64,000 bases of DNA from Canna indica (GCA_034359265.1 CP136898.1:3660501-3724500), one strand, 5' to 3'; shown: positions 11,787-22,852, counted from the first letter of the stretch. A program made the numbers and translations. Notes: generated from the sequence alone by a model not told the origin.

Positions 11787-11839
11787 GGATTGAAGGTGGA
11801 GACAACTATGTTGAAACCGGGTTGTCACTGATTCTTTGG

Positions 11840-12425
11840 TGTTTTCTTAAAATAATAATAATAAATTACTCATAATTATTAATAAAATTATAACTAATAC
11901 CCTTACGAGTGGTTAAAAGATTATTAGACACATCTTTAAGAGGATATAGCAACACTCATTGCTTTATATTATAATTGCTTAACAAATTATTAGGGGAAGC
12001 AATTAATTGGGCATCCATTGCTTTAATTAGCAATTAAGTTGAATAACTTATGTTTGATTGTCTGAATTATTTAAATTAGCAAAAAAATAAATAATTATTT
12101 TTCTAAATCAAAATATAAAATTTTAAAATTTTAAAAATCAAAATATAGTATTTAAAATTCTCAAAATCAGAGTCAAATTCAAAAAAAATTTAAAATATTC
12201 CGAACTAAAATTATTTAAAATGATCATTTTAATTATGAAAAATTCATATAAAATCTTCAAAAATCATAATAAATCTAAATTAGTTAATGATTTTTTTAAA
12301 AAAAAAATTAGAATATATTTTCATGATTAAAATAATCACTTAAAACTATTTAAAATAATAATTTAACCATAAAAATATATCTTAAAATTTATAGTAAGTT
12401 TATATATATTTAAAATAATCATTTG
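11840..12425. repeat. Duplicated non-coding block (ggcatc...gctttaatta), copy 1
   Basis: Contains ggggaagcaattaattgggc and gaattgcttgaattagcaaa-like text and a long AT-rich tail. Related copies at about 26600-27540, 39030-39840, 44345-44531 continued at 45435-45563, and 51240-51420. No ORF. Confidence 0.55.
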
Positions 12426-12429
12426 ACCA

Positions 12430-13017
12430 TAAAAAACAACTGAGGTCCCCCAGAAGAAGGAACCTAAATAGATAACTAATAACCACATAGCTAAGTTTAT
12501 ATAGACAACTAGTTAATTTATAGTAAGCATGCATAATAAATTAAGAAGGGACCAAAATAAAATGGATGAAAAATAAAATTTAAAAAATAAGCATACATAA
12601 TTAATTATATTTTTAAATTTAAAAATTAAACAAACATAATTAATTACCAAAATAAATTAGAAAAAAAAATAAAATCCGAAAATTAAGCATGCACAATTAA
12701 TTGGATTCGAATATTTAAAAATTAAGTATGCATAATTAATTAATGATTGTATTATATAGTAAGCATGCATAATAAATTAAGAAGGGACTAAAATAAAATT
12801 TGGATTCGAAAAATTAAAAATTAAACAAGCATAATTAATTACCAAAATAATTAATTATGGAAAAATAAAATTAAGTAGACATAATTAATTAAAATCATAA
12901 ATTTGAAAATTAAGCATACATAATTAATTAACAAAATAATTGATTACTAGAAAAATAAAATTCAAAAACTAAGGAGATATAATTAATTGGATTCGAAAAT
13001 TTAGAAATTTAGGCCTT
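12430..13017. repeat. AT-rich degenerate repeat array, copy before a deleted A gene
   Basis: Same motifs as at 6820. It ends in the first bases of a Tourist-like MITE (ggccttgttcaatcatgc, 13012-13045), which is fused at about 13050 to the 3' flank of an A gene (gcaaaatatgattttaaac). The rest of the MITE, the second array, the promoter and the A gene are missing. Confidence 0.6.
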
Positions 13018-13387
13018 GTTCAATCATGCTAAGGTATGATTTTTCATGCAAAATATGATTTTAAACATATAATTAGGTAATTGGCTGGGCTTTCCAAACG
13101 GGCTCATTTTGAGTCCATGAACGGCAGCTACATATTCTGTCCATAGCCAATCAAATATTAAAGAATAAAATAACATTAATCCGAAAATAAAAGAAACAAA
13201 AATAAAATTAGAAGAATGAAAAATAAACGGATAAAAAATAATTATTTAAATGAGTTTCTAATTAATATGTGAGCATTTGGTAGACAATTAACTTTTATCA
13301 CCCAAGTTTACTAACTCATGAGCTTTTAGATATTCTCTCACATTCATTTTCATGGGACAAAAAAAATATTGTTAAAACTCGGTAAAA

Positions 13388-13530
13388 TATGCGAACTCAG
13401 TAAAATATGATAGTAGCATCCGAGTATGTTGCCTATAGGTCTTGAGTTCAATTCCTAATTGTAACGCTTTGTGCACATTTTTCACGTCTTTGTACTTAAA
13501 GTTAATTTTTAAGTAAAAAACTCAGTGAAG
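13388..13530 (+). mobile_element. SINE-like retroposon, copy 1
   Basis: Contains gtagcatccgagtatgttgc and ggtcttgagttcaattcc, a degenerate tRNA B-box (GGTTCRATCC type). Flanked by actcggtaaa / actcagtgaa, relics of a target duplication. Orthologous to the copy at 17697-17877. Confidence 0.5.
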
Positions 13531-13539
13531 TATTTTACT

Positions 13540-13915
13540 ATTTAGCTTGCATTAAAAATAAAGTAGAAATAGCATGAAATAGATATAGTAAATGGACAAA
13601 AGTATCATCCAAAATGGTTAGTATTTATGTATGCATCATAAAATAATATATTATAAATTTTCTAAATCTTAATTCTTTCTTTTCATTCTCATGAACACCT
13701 AAAAATATATTAAGTTATTTACTTATTAGATGACCTTTAAAAGTAGACCTAATTTTATATAAAATAATAATTAGTATGTGGTGCAATTTTGGAAGCGCTC
13801 ATGTTTATGGCTCTCCATTTTGCATATATATATATATAATTGAATAAATTATTAATACACACCCTTGAATAAATATGAAAAATATGAGAACCAAATCTAC
13901 TAAAACATTAGTAAA
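13540..13915. other. B-gene upstream flank with the B gene missing
   Basis: Gcttgcattaaaaataaag through gcaattttggaagcgctc and ggctctccattttg matches the region just upstream of B1 (4848-5060). It is followed after a short unique stretch by the sequence that lies downstream of B1 (gtgtgcacat...cacgtcgata). The B gene, about 600 bases in B1, is absent. The same scar is at 18010-18380 and 36330-36690. Confidence 0.6.
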
Positions 13916-14310
13916 AGATAGTGTGCACATATGTAATACTTCGATTTAATCCCACGTCGATAATAGCGTTGGTTTATAATATTTGATAGGTGTGCTATTT
14001 ATGTCATGAGAAAATATATAATAAAATGTATATATCCCCAACACTTCACTTTGACATTTTCAATTAAAATTACTAACATATTGCCACATTAATTGACTGC
14101 GGGTCATTGGGCTTGTCCACCTAGCTAGGCATAGCCACAACCTCACAAAGAATCCTATGAGGAACATTGCGGTCGGAGATCATATACATTATGGTGTTAT
14201 TGAAAGAGAACGTCGATCATAGTCATGATCACGAGAGTGAAGAAGGACAATTGTAATTAGAGTCTAGACTATATATATAATCTATGGTCACTAGAATTTA
14301 GTGATTGCAC
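13915..14310. repeat. LTR-like dispersed block, copy 2
   Basis: Parallels 5655-6060: cccacgtcgataatag, tttgataggtgtgctattta, ggccttg-free tail ggtcattgggcttgtcc, gcggtcggagatcatat. No ORF. Confidence 0.5.
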
Positions 14311-14317
14311 TACTATA

Positions 14318-14641
14318 AGAATTAAGCTGACATAATTAATTAATTGTTGTATTATATAGTAAGCATGCATAATAAATTAAGGGATTAAAATAAAATTTGG
14401 AAATTAAGCCTGCAAAATTAATTGAATTCGAAAATTTAAAAATTAATCAAGCATAATTAATTGTCAAAATAATTAATTATGAAAAAATAAAATTCAAAAA
14501 TTAAGTAGACATAATTAATTGGATTCATAAATTTGAAAATTAAGCATACATAATTAATTACCAAAATAATTGATTATGAGAAAAATAAAATTCAAAAACT
14601 AAGGAGATATAATTAATTGGATTCGAAAATTTAATAATGTA
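14318..14641. repeat. AT-rich degenerate repeat array, before A4, left part
   Basis: Same unit motifs as at 6820 (aattaagcatacataattaatt-type repeats). Interrupted on the right by the Tourist-like MITE. Confidence 0.65.
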
Positions 14642-15028
14642 GGCCTTGTTTGTTTCATGCTAAGGTATGATTTTACATGGTATGATATTGTTCAATTTCT
14701 TGTTTGAGCAGATTTCTAAAAGATGATAATGGTTTATGATGGTAATCTCATGGTTTGAAAACCATGGATTTGGTGGTTTCTCATAATTTAATAAAATTCT
14801 ATTTCTAAAATACGCTCAATCAAAATTTATAATTTTTCTCATGTCATTTATTTACCCATATCGGATTAGATTTTTACTTATTGTTCTTGATCATCTTAGA
14901 TAAGACTCTGTTCTTCTATGAGCTACTATCATTTACCATACCATCTTTCCAAATATGATAAGAGTAATTACAATATCATACTGTATCATACATTACTAAA
15001 TTATGTTGCACCTCATCCAAACAATACC
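14642..15028. mobile_element. Tourist-like MITE, copy orthologous to 7295
   Basis: Ggccttgtttgtttcatgc ... cctcatccaaacaatacc, at the same position in the array as the copies at 7295 and 33687. Target duplication eroded. Confidence 0.7.
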
Positions 15029-15740
15029 TTTGTAGGCAAGTAACTAATTACGGGAAAATAAAATTTGAAAATTAAATAGTCATAATTAATTGGATTCGAA
15101 AATTTGGAAATTAGTAATTAATTATAGGGAAATAAAATTCAAAAAATAAGGAGGCATAATTAATTGGATTCGAAGATTTAAAAATTAAGTAAGCACAATT
15201 TATTACCAAATAAAATGGAGGAAAAATAAAATTTGAAAATTAAGCGGGCATAATCTAATTAATTATAGTTAATTAGATTCAAAAATTTAAAAATTAAACA
15301 TGCATAATTAATTGGATTTGAAATTTTGGAAATTAAGTAGACATAACTAATTACCGAAAAAATTAATTATGAGAAAAGAACAAATGAAAAAATTAAGTAG
15401 AATAAAATGGAGGGAAAATAAAATTTGAAAATTAAGCGGGCATAATCTATTTAATTATAGTTAATTAGATTCAAAAATTTAAAAATTAAACATGCATAAT
15501 TAATTGGATTTGAAATTTTGGAAATTAAGTAGACATAACTAATTACCGAAAAAATTAATTATGAGAAAAGAACAAATGAAAAAATTAAGTAGACATCATT
15601 AATTAGATTCATAAATTTAGAAATTAGGTAGGAATAATTAATTACTAAAATAATTAATTATGAGAAAAATAAAATTTGAAAATTAAGCAGACATAATTAA
15701 TTGAATTCGAAAATTTAAAGATTAAGCAGACATGATATAT
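15029..15740. repeat. AT-rich array before A4 with a recent 191-base tandem duplication
   Basis: Array motifs as elsewhere. Within it a segment with gcgggcataatct, gaaattttggaaattaag and gagaaaagaacaaatg occurs twice with a period of about 191 bases (aaatttg at 15230 and 15421) and near identity, so this duplication is young. Confidence 0.75.
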
Positions 15741-15954
15741 AAAATGGAGGGAAAATATACAATAATATATGGAAGCGACACGTGTCTACGTAGAACTGTA
15801 TTTTATATAATATACAAGATAAGATAAGAGATTTTACTTTTTTTCTTTCTTTTCTTCTTATATATTAATGGGAAGGATGATAGAGAAAATGAAAAATTAT
15901 TATTCATAAGATCCAGATGGCAAATTTGTCAACAAAATATAAACCTCAATTCAA

Positions 15955-16192
15955 ACACGTTTCTCTACCCCTTAATTCCTCACTACCTTCCGTTCATAGT
16001 TTATACTCAATAGCATAATTCTTTCTGAAATTAATGTTGTTCAATTAAATAATGAATCCTTCAATACATAACAATCTCGATTGATAGTAAAAGCTACTCG
16101 ATTGATCTATAAAAAGGGAGATGAGTTTGAGTTGATGCTGCAAGGTGGAACATTAATAATAATTTTAAGGATTTAAACTGCGAGTAGGATCG
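15955..16192 (+). promoter_or_regulatory. Promoter and 5' leader of DEFL A4
   Basis: Cctcactaccttccg, cataacaatctcgattgat, and TATA box tataaaaa at 16108-16115, about 80 bases before the ATG. Confidence 0.6.
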
Positions 16193-16554
16193 ATGGAGAG
16201 AAAGAGCAGCAATGCATCGCTTACTTGCATGTTCTTGCTTCTCGTGCTGATTGCTTCAGGTATGTAATATTATCGATCATATATTCTGTGGGCTAATTAA
16301 ATGGCAATTTAAAAATTATATTTTGCTTTTAAATATCTAGTAAAGATATGAATTTTACAACAACATATTTTTATTTAATTTTGGTAGGGGCGATGACAAG
16401 CGTGAAGGCAGATTTGTGCTACACGAAGAGCAAAAATTACTGGGGAGTTTGCTTACCTGGCCATTGTGATGACGTGTGCAAAGGAGAGGGATACCAAGGC
16501 GGGAAGTGCCATGCAATTGTCATTCGATGCGACTGCTTCAAGGATTGCGCCTAA
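16193..16554 (+). CDS. Defensin-like secreted cysteine-rich peptide, A-type copy A4
   Basis: Exons 16193-16259 and 16388-16554, phase-1 intron, 77 aa. Signal peptide MERKSSNASLTC followed by MFLLLVLIASG; mature start near KADLCYTK. Eight cysteines with A-type spacing (x10, x4, x3, x9, x6, x1, x3), gamma-core GGKC, ending KDCA; about neutral charge. The mature part is closest to A1 (shared NYWGVC and VIRC/VVRC). The intron 3' end also reads open in frame from an ATG at 16348, giving a 68-aa alternative product with a hydrophobic N terminus (MNFTTTYFYLILVGAM). All eight cysteines and the splice sites are intact, so it is probably functional. Confidence 0.88.
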
Positions 16555-17129
16555 TTAATTAATCATTTGTATTTTCTAGTTATGCCTTTCAATGAGATGA
16601 GATGCCCTTTTGAATAAAAAGTTAAAAACCATGATCTTATATATTGTTATGACATCTTATTTATGCAAGTTTAGTGAAATATTTTAATTTATAGAAATGC
16701 ATAATGTGGGCATGTTTGGGATATTATAAAACGTTTAAGACATTTTTAAATGTGATTTAATTAATGTTAAATTATGAAACAATACTAAATATGGTGTATT
16801 AGTAATGCAAAATATGATTTTAAACATATAATTAGGCAATGGGCTGGGCTTTCCAAACGATGGCTCATTTTGAGTCCATGAACGACAGCTACATATTTTG
16901 TCCATAGCCAATCAAATAATAAAGAATTAAATAACATTAATCCGAAAAAATAAATAAATTAGAAGAATAAAAAATAAAGGAATAAAAATAAATTAATTAA
17001 AGGAGTGTCTAATTAATATGTGAGCATTTGGGAGACAATTAACTTTTATCACCCAAGTTTACTATCTCATGAGTTTTTAGATATTCTCTCACATTCATTT
17101 TCATGGAGAAAAAAGAATATTGTTAAAAC

Positions 17130-17680
17130 TAGGGGTGAGAAAAAAAAATGATTTTTCGGTTAATCAGAAAACCGATCCGAAATCGAGCCGGTTTTTCCGG
17201 TTAACCGAACTGGTTTTTACGATTTCGGTTTTTATTTTTTGAAAAACTGGTTTTCGATTTCGGTTTCGGTCCGAGAGGTAAAAAGTTCACCGGTTTCGGT
17301 TAACCGACCGGTTCGATATAATTTATTAATTTTTAATTATATATATATATATATTAAATAATGATTTATAAATTATAAAAAATTACAGAAAATTATAAAA
17401 ATCAAAAAAATATTTATAAAAATAAAAATAAAAATATTAGTTTTTTTAGAACATCAACTTGGTTTAAGTGGTTTCACTTTTTTTTTTCTTTTTTCTCAAT
17501 GAGAATTCGGTATTTTATTTGAATTTTTCTCCATAATTTGCATAATATTATTATGTTTGTAGGTTAAAAAAATTTATTGGTTAATTGGAAATTATCGGTT
17601 AACTGAACCGAAAAAACCGAAACCGAAATAGCAGTTAACCGAAGTTAATGGACTGGTTAACCGATCCATGCTCACCCTTA
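17130..17680. mobile_element. hAT-type MITE with 8-bp target duplication
   Basis: Left end taggggtgagaaaa, right end ccatgctcaccctta. The 8-bp target duplication GTTAAAAC lies at 17122-17129 and 17681-17688. The interior is made of cggttaaccg / accggtttcgg motifs and an AT-rich centre. The paralogous block at about 13360 lacks it. No transposase. Confidence 0.85.
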
Positions 17681-17696
17681 GTTAAAACTCAGTAAA

Positions 17697-17877
17697 ATAT
17701 GTGAACTCAGTAAAATATAGTAGTAGCATCCGAGTATGTTGCCTATAGGTCTTGGGTTCAATCCCTAATTGTAGCGCTTTATGTGCCTTTTTCACGTATT
17801 TGTACGTCTTGTACGTACGTATATTATCACGTCTATATGTTGTAATGGTTGTGTTATACAATCAATTTTAAAGTTAA
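17697..17877 (+). mobile_element. SINE-like retroposon, copy 2
   Basis: Gtagcatccgagtatgttgc and ggtcttgggttcaatccc (tRNA B-box-like). Flanked by aactcagtaaa on both sides, read as the target duplication. Longer than the copy at 13388, with extra tacgtacg / gtctatatg sequence. Confidence 0.55.
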
Positions 17878-17900
17878 AAAACTCAGTAAAGTATTTTACT

Positions 17901-18007
17901 GTTTTTTAAAAACAAAGATAGAAAGTCACAATATGTAATCATACTATAGATCGAACCCTAGATCTTTAGGTTGAATATTGCCACCAACTGTGCTACCCAC
18001 AGTTGGC
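17901..18007 (-). mobile_element. SINE-like retroposon, 107 bases
   Basis: Target duplication aagtattttact at 17889-17900 and 18008-18019. On the minus strand it starts gccaactgtgggtagcac, carries agttggtgg (A-box-like) and gggttcgatc (B-box), and ends in an A-rich tail. The empty site is present at about 13530 and 36335. A tRNA-derived SINE is the best reading. Confidence 0.75.
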
Positions 18008-18009
18008 AA

Positions 18010-18380
18010 GTATTTTACTATTTAGCTTGCATTAAAAATAAAGTAGAAATAGCATGAAATAGATATAGTATATGGACAAAAGTATCATCCAAAATTGTTA
18101 AAGTATTTATATATGCATCATAAAATAATATATTATAATTTTTCTAAATCTTAATTATTTCTTTTCATTCTCATGAACACCTAAAAATATATTAAGTTCT
18201 TTACTTATTAGATGACCTTTAAAAGTAGACCTAATTTTATATAAAATAATAATTAGTATATGGTGCAATTTTGGAAGCGCTCATGTTTATGACTCTCCAT
18301 TTTGCATATATAATTATTAATACACACCCTTGAATAAATATGGAAAATATGAGAAAAAAATCTACTAAAACATTAGTAAA
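18010..18380. other. B-gene upstream flank with the B gene missing (second scar)
   Basis: Same arrangement as 13540-13915: B1-type upstream sequence (gcaattttggaagcgctc) followed directly by B1-type downstream sequence, without a B gene. Confidence 0.55.
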
Positions 18381-18730
18381 AGATAGTGTGCACATGTGTA
18401 ATGCTTTGATTTAATTAATCCCACGTCGAGAGTAATATTAGTTTATAATATTTGATAGGTGTGCTATTTATGGCATGAGAAAATATATAATAAAATGTAT
18501 ATATCCCAACACTTTACTTTGACATTTTCAATTACAATTACTAATATACTGCCACATTAATTGACCGCCGGTCGTTGGGCTTGGCCACCTAGCTAGGCAT
18601 AGCCACAACCGCACAAAGAATCCTATGAGGAGCATTGCGGTCGGCGATCATATACATTATGGTGTCATTGGAAGAGAACGTTAATCATAGTCATGATCAC
18701 GGGAGCGAAGAAGGACAATTGCAATTAGAT
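18380..18730. repeat. LTR-like dispersed block, copy 3
   Basis: Cccacgtcgagagtaat, tttgataggtgtgctattta, ggtcgttgggcttggcc, gcggtcggcgatcatat. Parallels 5655 and 13915. No ORF. Confidence 0.5.
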
Positions 18731-18739
18731 ATTGTTTAT

Positions 18740-19400
18740 TATTTCATGTTCTATTGTTTATTATTTCAATTATATATCTCTTTATTATTTTTTAAAGACA
18801 ATCCAAATTGATCCAAATCCAATGCCCTCTTTGTCCTAACGTGACTTTGCTAGCTCGATTCGCCTAGCTCACCTAGCCGAATCGAGCTCGAGTACAATGC
18901 AAGCAAGCTCGACTTGGCTCGTTTCATAAACATAAAGCTCGATAGAATCAAGTTGAGTTTTCTTCGAATTGCTCTCGAGTAGCTCGCAAGCAACTAAGCT
19001 CACTTGCACCCATACTTGCCATTAGATGACAACTCATACACACCAAACTACATTATTTGAATAATGAATAATGCTAACATCGTACTATAGCACACATCAC
19101 TACAACAAATTCTTATTATATCGACGGAGTAATTCCGACGCAAACCAATATGGCCAGCCTTCTTTATGCATCTCTTCTATCTTTTGTAAAAAAATTTCTT
19201 TTTTCTTTCTCTTCATCTCTCTTCTTTATTTTATCCACTCCCTCTTTTCCCTCTTATTCTTTTTTTTTCTTCTCTTATTTGTTATGTTGGTAATATTTCT
19301 TCATTTTATTTTCATTCGGTAAGGTAAGTTTTTCATTTTTTGTCACTTAAAATTTTTAATCGTGTATTTTCTAATTTTTTATCATATATAACACATTCAA
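18740..19400. repeat. Duplicated segment with a CACTA-like terminus, copy 1
   Basis: Contains gagctcgag / ctcgacttggctcg motifs and then cactacaacaaattctt at 19098, followed by atcgacggagtaattccgacg. The first 12 bases equal the CACTA terminus at 4412. No opposite end was found, so it may be truncated. A near copy lies at 37230-37880. ORFs here are low-complexity Phe/Leu/Ser runs and are not genes. Confidence 0.5.
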
Positions 19401-19549
19401 ATTTTTTTAAAAATGATCGAAGTTGATGAAGTCATCAAAAAAGTAGAGTTATAAAATTTAAAGGATGTTATATATATACCTTAATATTTAATTATTATAA
19501 TGCTCTTTAGTTGGAATTGAATTCCAATTCAACTAAATTCCCAATAGTT

Positions 19550-20250
19550 ATTGCGTGGTTTACCAAATATTTGTTCTTAATTTGTTGAAGAGGCCAATAG
19601 CTAACAACACCCACCCATAATTTAATTTAGTCCAATGTAAATTCACTAATTACAAATATAATTTTAATTAGAACACTACATGGGCTGGCAATCCCAAATG
19701 GAGGCCCATTTCGAATCCACTAACTTCATTTTATCTTTAACTAACTTCCAATAGCACCTAGCATAAGCACAATTAAAAAAAATAGAAAATCTATTCCACA
19801 CTAGTTTCCATATGAATATTTTAATTTTCTCTTAAATTTTTAAGGACCATATTTTCCTCCAATTAAAAGCATTTCCTCCTTATTTTCTTCCTCATGTTTA
19901 ACAAAATAGTAAGCATCCTTTATTGGTAATTCTCATTTTTTATTTTGCTTCCGCACTCGTCTATCCTCACTACCTTCATTCTCATTTTGTATTGCCAAAA
20001 TATTCTCTTTTAGGCTTTTTTCAAAGCATTCTTCCACCGGATCTTCTTTCCATTCACCATTTATTGGAAGATTGTTAGAATATTATCTTTACATATATAC
20101 AATATTCAAAGTTGTCACGTGACATTGTATTAGAAAAGTTTTAGGGAACTCTAAATATTATTTAGCACTTTCTAAAAGATATTTTTAATTTATTTATTAT
20201 GTAATTAATGCATGCTTTGAAGGCAATAATAATGAGGTTGCACCATTTTA
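19550..20250. other. B-gene 3' flank sequence without a B gene
   Basis: Cactacatgggctggcaatc and ggaggcccatttcgaatcc match the 3' flanks of B2, B3 and B4 (about 42060, 48080, 53130). No B exon is nearby. It leads into the A3-type upstream region at about 20250. Confidence 0.5.
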
Positions 20251-20689
20251 ATTAATGCACGGTGAAATTTAATAATTAATTATTAATTAATACTCCTCTA
20301 CCTAATAATTCTGATTGATCGGTAATTACTAATTAGTGATTGCTACAATGGAAGGGTTGACTTCGCACGTAATCAAATATTAGAATATAGAATTAATTCC
20401 AAATCAGGATTTAATTAATTCGCCCATAAACTCTAGGAATTAAATAATTATTTAATGCTTCTTCCATTGATTATTATTGAAATCATATTTTTATAAATTG
20501 TATTAAATTTATATGATATTAACTCTATATAAATAGATTCCTCACATAATCACATATAAAGATTTAATGGGATGGATGGAGGGTAAAGATAGAAAGGATC
20601 GATGAGGACAAATACCAAACTACGTACCTTTCCTGTATACACAAAAGCATATTTAATTCTTTCTAAAAAATTAATGCTCTTAAATTAAA

Positions 20690-20824
20690 TAATTAATAAA
20701 TTCATCAATGCATAACAATCTCGATCGATGGTAAAAGCTACTGAATTGATCTATAAAAAAGGAGATGAGATTGAGTTGATGCTCCAAACAAGGTGGAACA
20801 TTGATCAATAACAAGCAAGTAGGG
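20690..20824 (+). promoter_or_regulatory. Promoter and 5' leader of DEFL A5
   Basis: Cataacaatctcgatcgatg and TATA box ctataaaaaa at 20751-20760, about 70 bases before the ATG. The version is that of A3, not A2. Confidence 0.6.
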
Positions 20825-21177
20825 ATGGAGAGAAAGGCTTCGCTCACTTTCGTGTCCTTGCTTCTTGTGCTGATTGCTTCAGGTATGTAATATTATAGAT
20901 CATATATTATGTGGGCTAATTAAATGACAATTTAAAATTTATATTTTGCTTTTAAATATTTAGTAAGGATATGAATTTTACAATAACATATTTTTATTTA
21001 ATTTTGGTAGGGGCGATGACAAGCGTTGAGGCAGATTTGTGTTATATGAAGAGCAAAAATTACTCAGGACTTTGCTTACCTGGCCATTGTGATGACGTGT
21101 GCAAAGGAGAGGGATACCAAGGCGGGCAGTGTCATGCACTTGTCATTAGCTGCGATTGCTTCAAGGATTGCGCCTAA
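20825..21177 (+). CDS. Defensin-like secreted cysteine-rich peptide, recombinant A-type copy A5
   Basis: Exons 20825-20882 and 21011-21177, phase-1 intron, 74 aa. Signal peptide MERKASLTFVSLLLVLIASG is the A3 version. The intron (tatgtgggctaattaaatg), exon 2 (LCYMKSKNYSGLCLPGHC, KGEGYQGGQC, KDCA) and 3' flank are the A2/A6 version. The switch lies at the exon 1/intron boundary, so A5 is a hybrid of two A lineages. Eight cysteines are intact with spacing x10, x4, x3, x9, x6, x1, x3. The intron again encodes an in-frame alternative N terminus from the ATG at 20971 (MNFTITYFYLILVGAM). Probably functional, with A3-like expression control driving an A2-like peptide; that last point is inference. 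Confidence 0.87.
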
Positions 21178-21468
21178 TTAATTAATCATTTGTATTTTTT
21201 AATTATGTCTTTCAATTGGATGAGATGCCATCTTTTGAATAAAAACCATGATGTTATATATTGTTATGACATCTGATTTATGCAAGTTTAGTGAAATATT
21301 TAAATTTATAGAAATGCAGAATGAGGGCATCTTTGGGATATTATACAACGTTTAAGAAATTTTTAAATAGAATTTAATTAATGATAGATTATGAAATAAT
21401 ACAAAATATAATGAATTAGTAATACAAAATATGATTTTAAATATATAGTTAAGTAACGGGTTGGGCGG

Positions 21469-22283
21469 TAGGGCTGTCCATTCGTTTCAACCCGAACCGA
21501 ATCGAATTTCATCAAACCGAAATTTTTTTTATACCCAAATCCGAACCGAACTATACCTAAATCGATCTAACCCGAACCGAAATTATTCGATTCGGTTCAG
21601 TTTTCAACCCGAAAATCGAAATTTTAATTAATTCGGTTAAAAATTTAAAATTTAAAATTATTTTATAATTCCCATTTACTTATCTATATTAAATTTTTTT
21701 TAAAAATACATTATTTTTTAATTAATTTGGTTTTCGGTTCGGGTCAAAAAACTGAACCTGCAACTAGGGCTGTCCACTGTTCGGTTCAAACCGAACCGAA
21801 CCGAAATTTTCGGTTCGGTTTGGTTTCAACCATTGTAGGTTCGGTTCTTTGACCCGAACCAAACCAAAATTTGTATTTCGGTTCGGATTCGGTTCCCGAA
21901 ATTCGGGAACCGACCCGAACCGAAAACCGAATTAATTAAAAAAAATATTTTTTTTTTAATTTTTAACTGAATTAAGTAAATAAGTATTAAATAATTATTT
22001 TTAATTTTTAATTTTTAATCAAATTAATTAAAAATTCGGTTTTCGGGTTGAAAACCGAACCGAACCGAACCGAATTATTTCGGTTCGAGTTAAATCGGGT
22101 TAGGAAATGTTCGGTTCGAGTTCGGGTTCGGATTTGGGTAAAGAAAAAAATTCGGTTTGGCCAAATTCGGTTCAGTTCGGTTCGGTTCGAACCGAATGGA
22201 CAGCCCTACCTGCAACGGTTGAAACCGAATCGAATCGAAAAATTTGATTCGGTTCGGGTTGAATCAAATACTGAACAGCCCTA
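21469..22283. mobile_element. hAT-like MITE containing a second, related MITE
   Basis: Left end tagggctgtccattcg, right end ctgaacagcccta, imperfect inverted repeats, interior of cggttcgg / cccgaaccg motifs. Relative to the empty site at about 9265 (gggttggggtttcc) it is an insertion in the 3' flank of A5; its own target duplication is no longer clean. ORFs inside are translation of the repeats only. Confidence 0.75.
21765..22208. mobile_element. Nested hAT-type MITE with 8-bp target duplication
   Basis: Tagggctgtccactgttcgg ... ccgaatggacagcccta, with target duplication CCTGCAAC at 21757-21764 and 22209-22216. Inserted inside the related element 21469-22283. Purely non-coding. Confidence 0.9.
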
Positions 22284-22390
22284 GGTTAGGGTTTCCAAAC
22301 GATGGCTCATTTAGAGTCTATGAACGGCAGCTACATATTTTGTCCATAGCCGATCAAATTTTAAAGAATTAAATTACATTAATCTAAAAT

Positions 22391-22852
22391 GTTAATTAAT
22401 GCACGGTGAAATTTAATAATTAATTATTAATACTCCTCCACCTAATAATTCTTATTGATCGGTAATTACTAATTAGTGATTGCTACAATGGAAGGGTTGA
22501 CTTCGTACATAGAATTAATTCCAAATCAGGATTTACTTAATTCGCCCATAAACTCTAGGAATTAAATAATTATTTAATTCTTCTTCCATTCATTATTATT
22601 GAAATCACATTTTTATAAATTGTATTGAATTTATATGATATTAACTCTTTATAAATAGATTCCTCACGTAGTCACGTATAAAGATTTAATGAGATGGATG
22701 AAGGGTAAAAATAGAAAGGATCGATGAGGACAAATATCAAACTAAGTACCTTCCCGGTAATACACAAAAGCATATTTAATTCTTCCTAAAAAATTAATGC
22801 TCTTAAATTAAATAATTAATAAATTCATCAATCCATCAATGCATAACAATCT
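22391..22852 (+). promoter_or_regulatory. Orphan A3-type upstream region (gene lost)
   Basis: Follows the A3/A5 upstream region closely (gttaattaatgcacggtg, ttgatcggtaattactaatt, cataacaatctcgg). It stops just before the TATA region, where unrelated sequence begins. The expected A3-type gene is not there; its 3' flank resumes at about 25470. Confidence 0.65.

Noticed and set aside
17740..17770. Possible tRNA gene from ggtcttgggttcaatccc
   Set aside because: Only a B-box-like stretch; no cloverleaf could be folded by eye. Better explained as a SINE.
19071..19322. 83-aa and 85-aa ORFs at 19071 and 37554
   Set aside because: Low-complexity Phe/Leu/Ser translation of pyrimidine-rich duplicated sequence; no domain and different frames by indels.
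22048..22284. 78-aa Arg-rich ORF
   Set aside because: Translation of the cggttcgg repeats in a hAT-like MITE.
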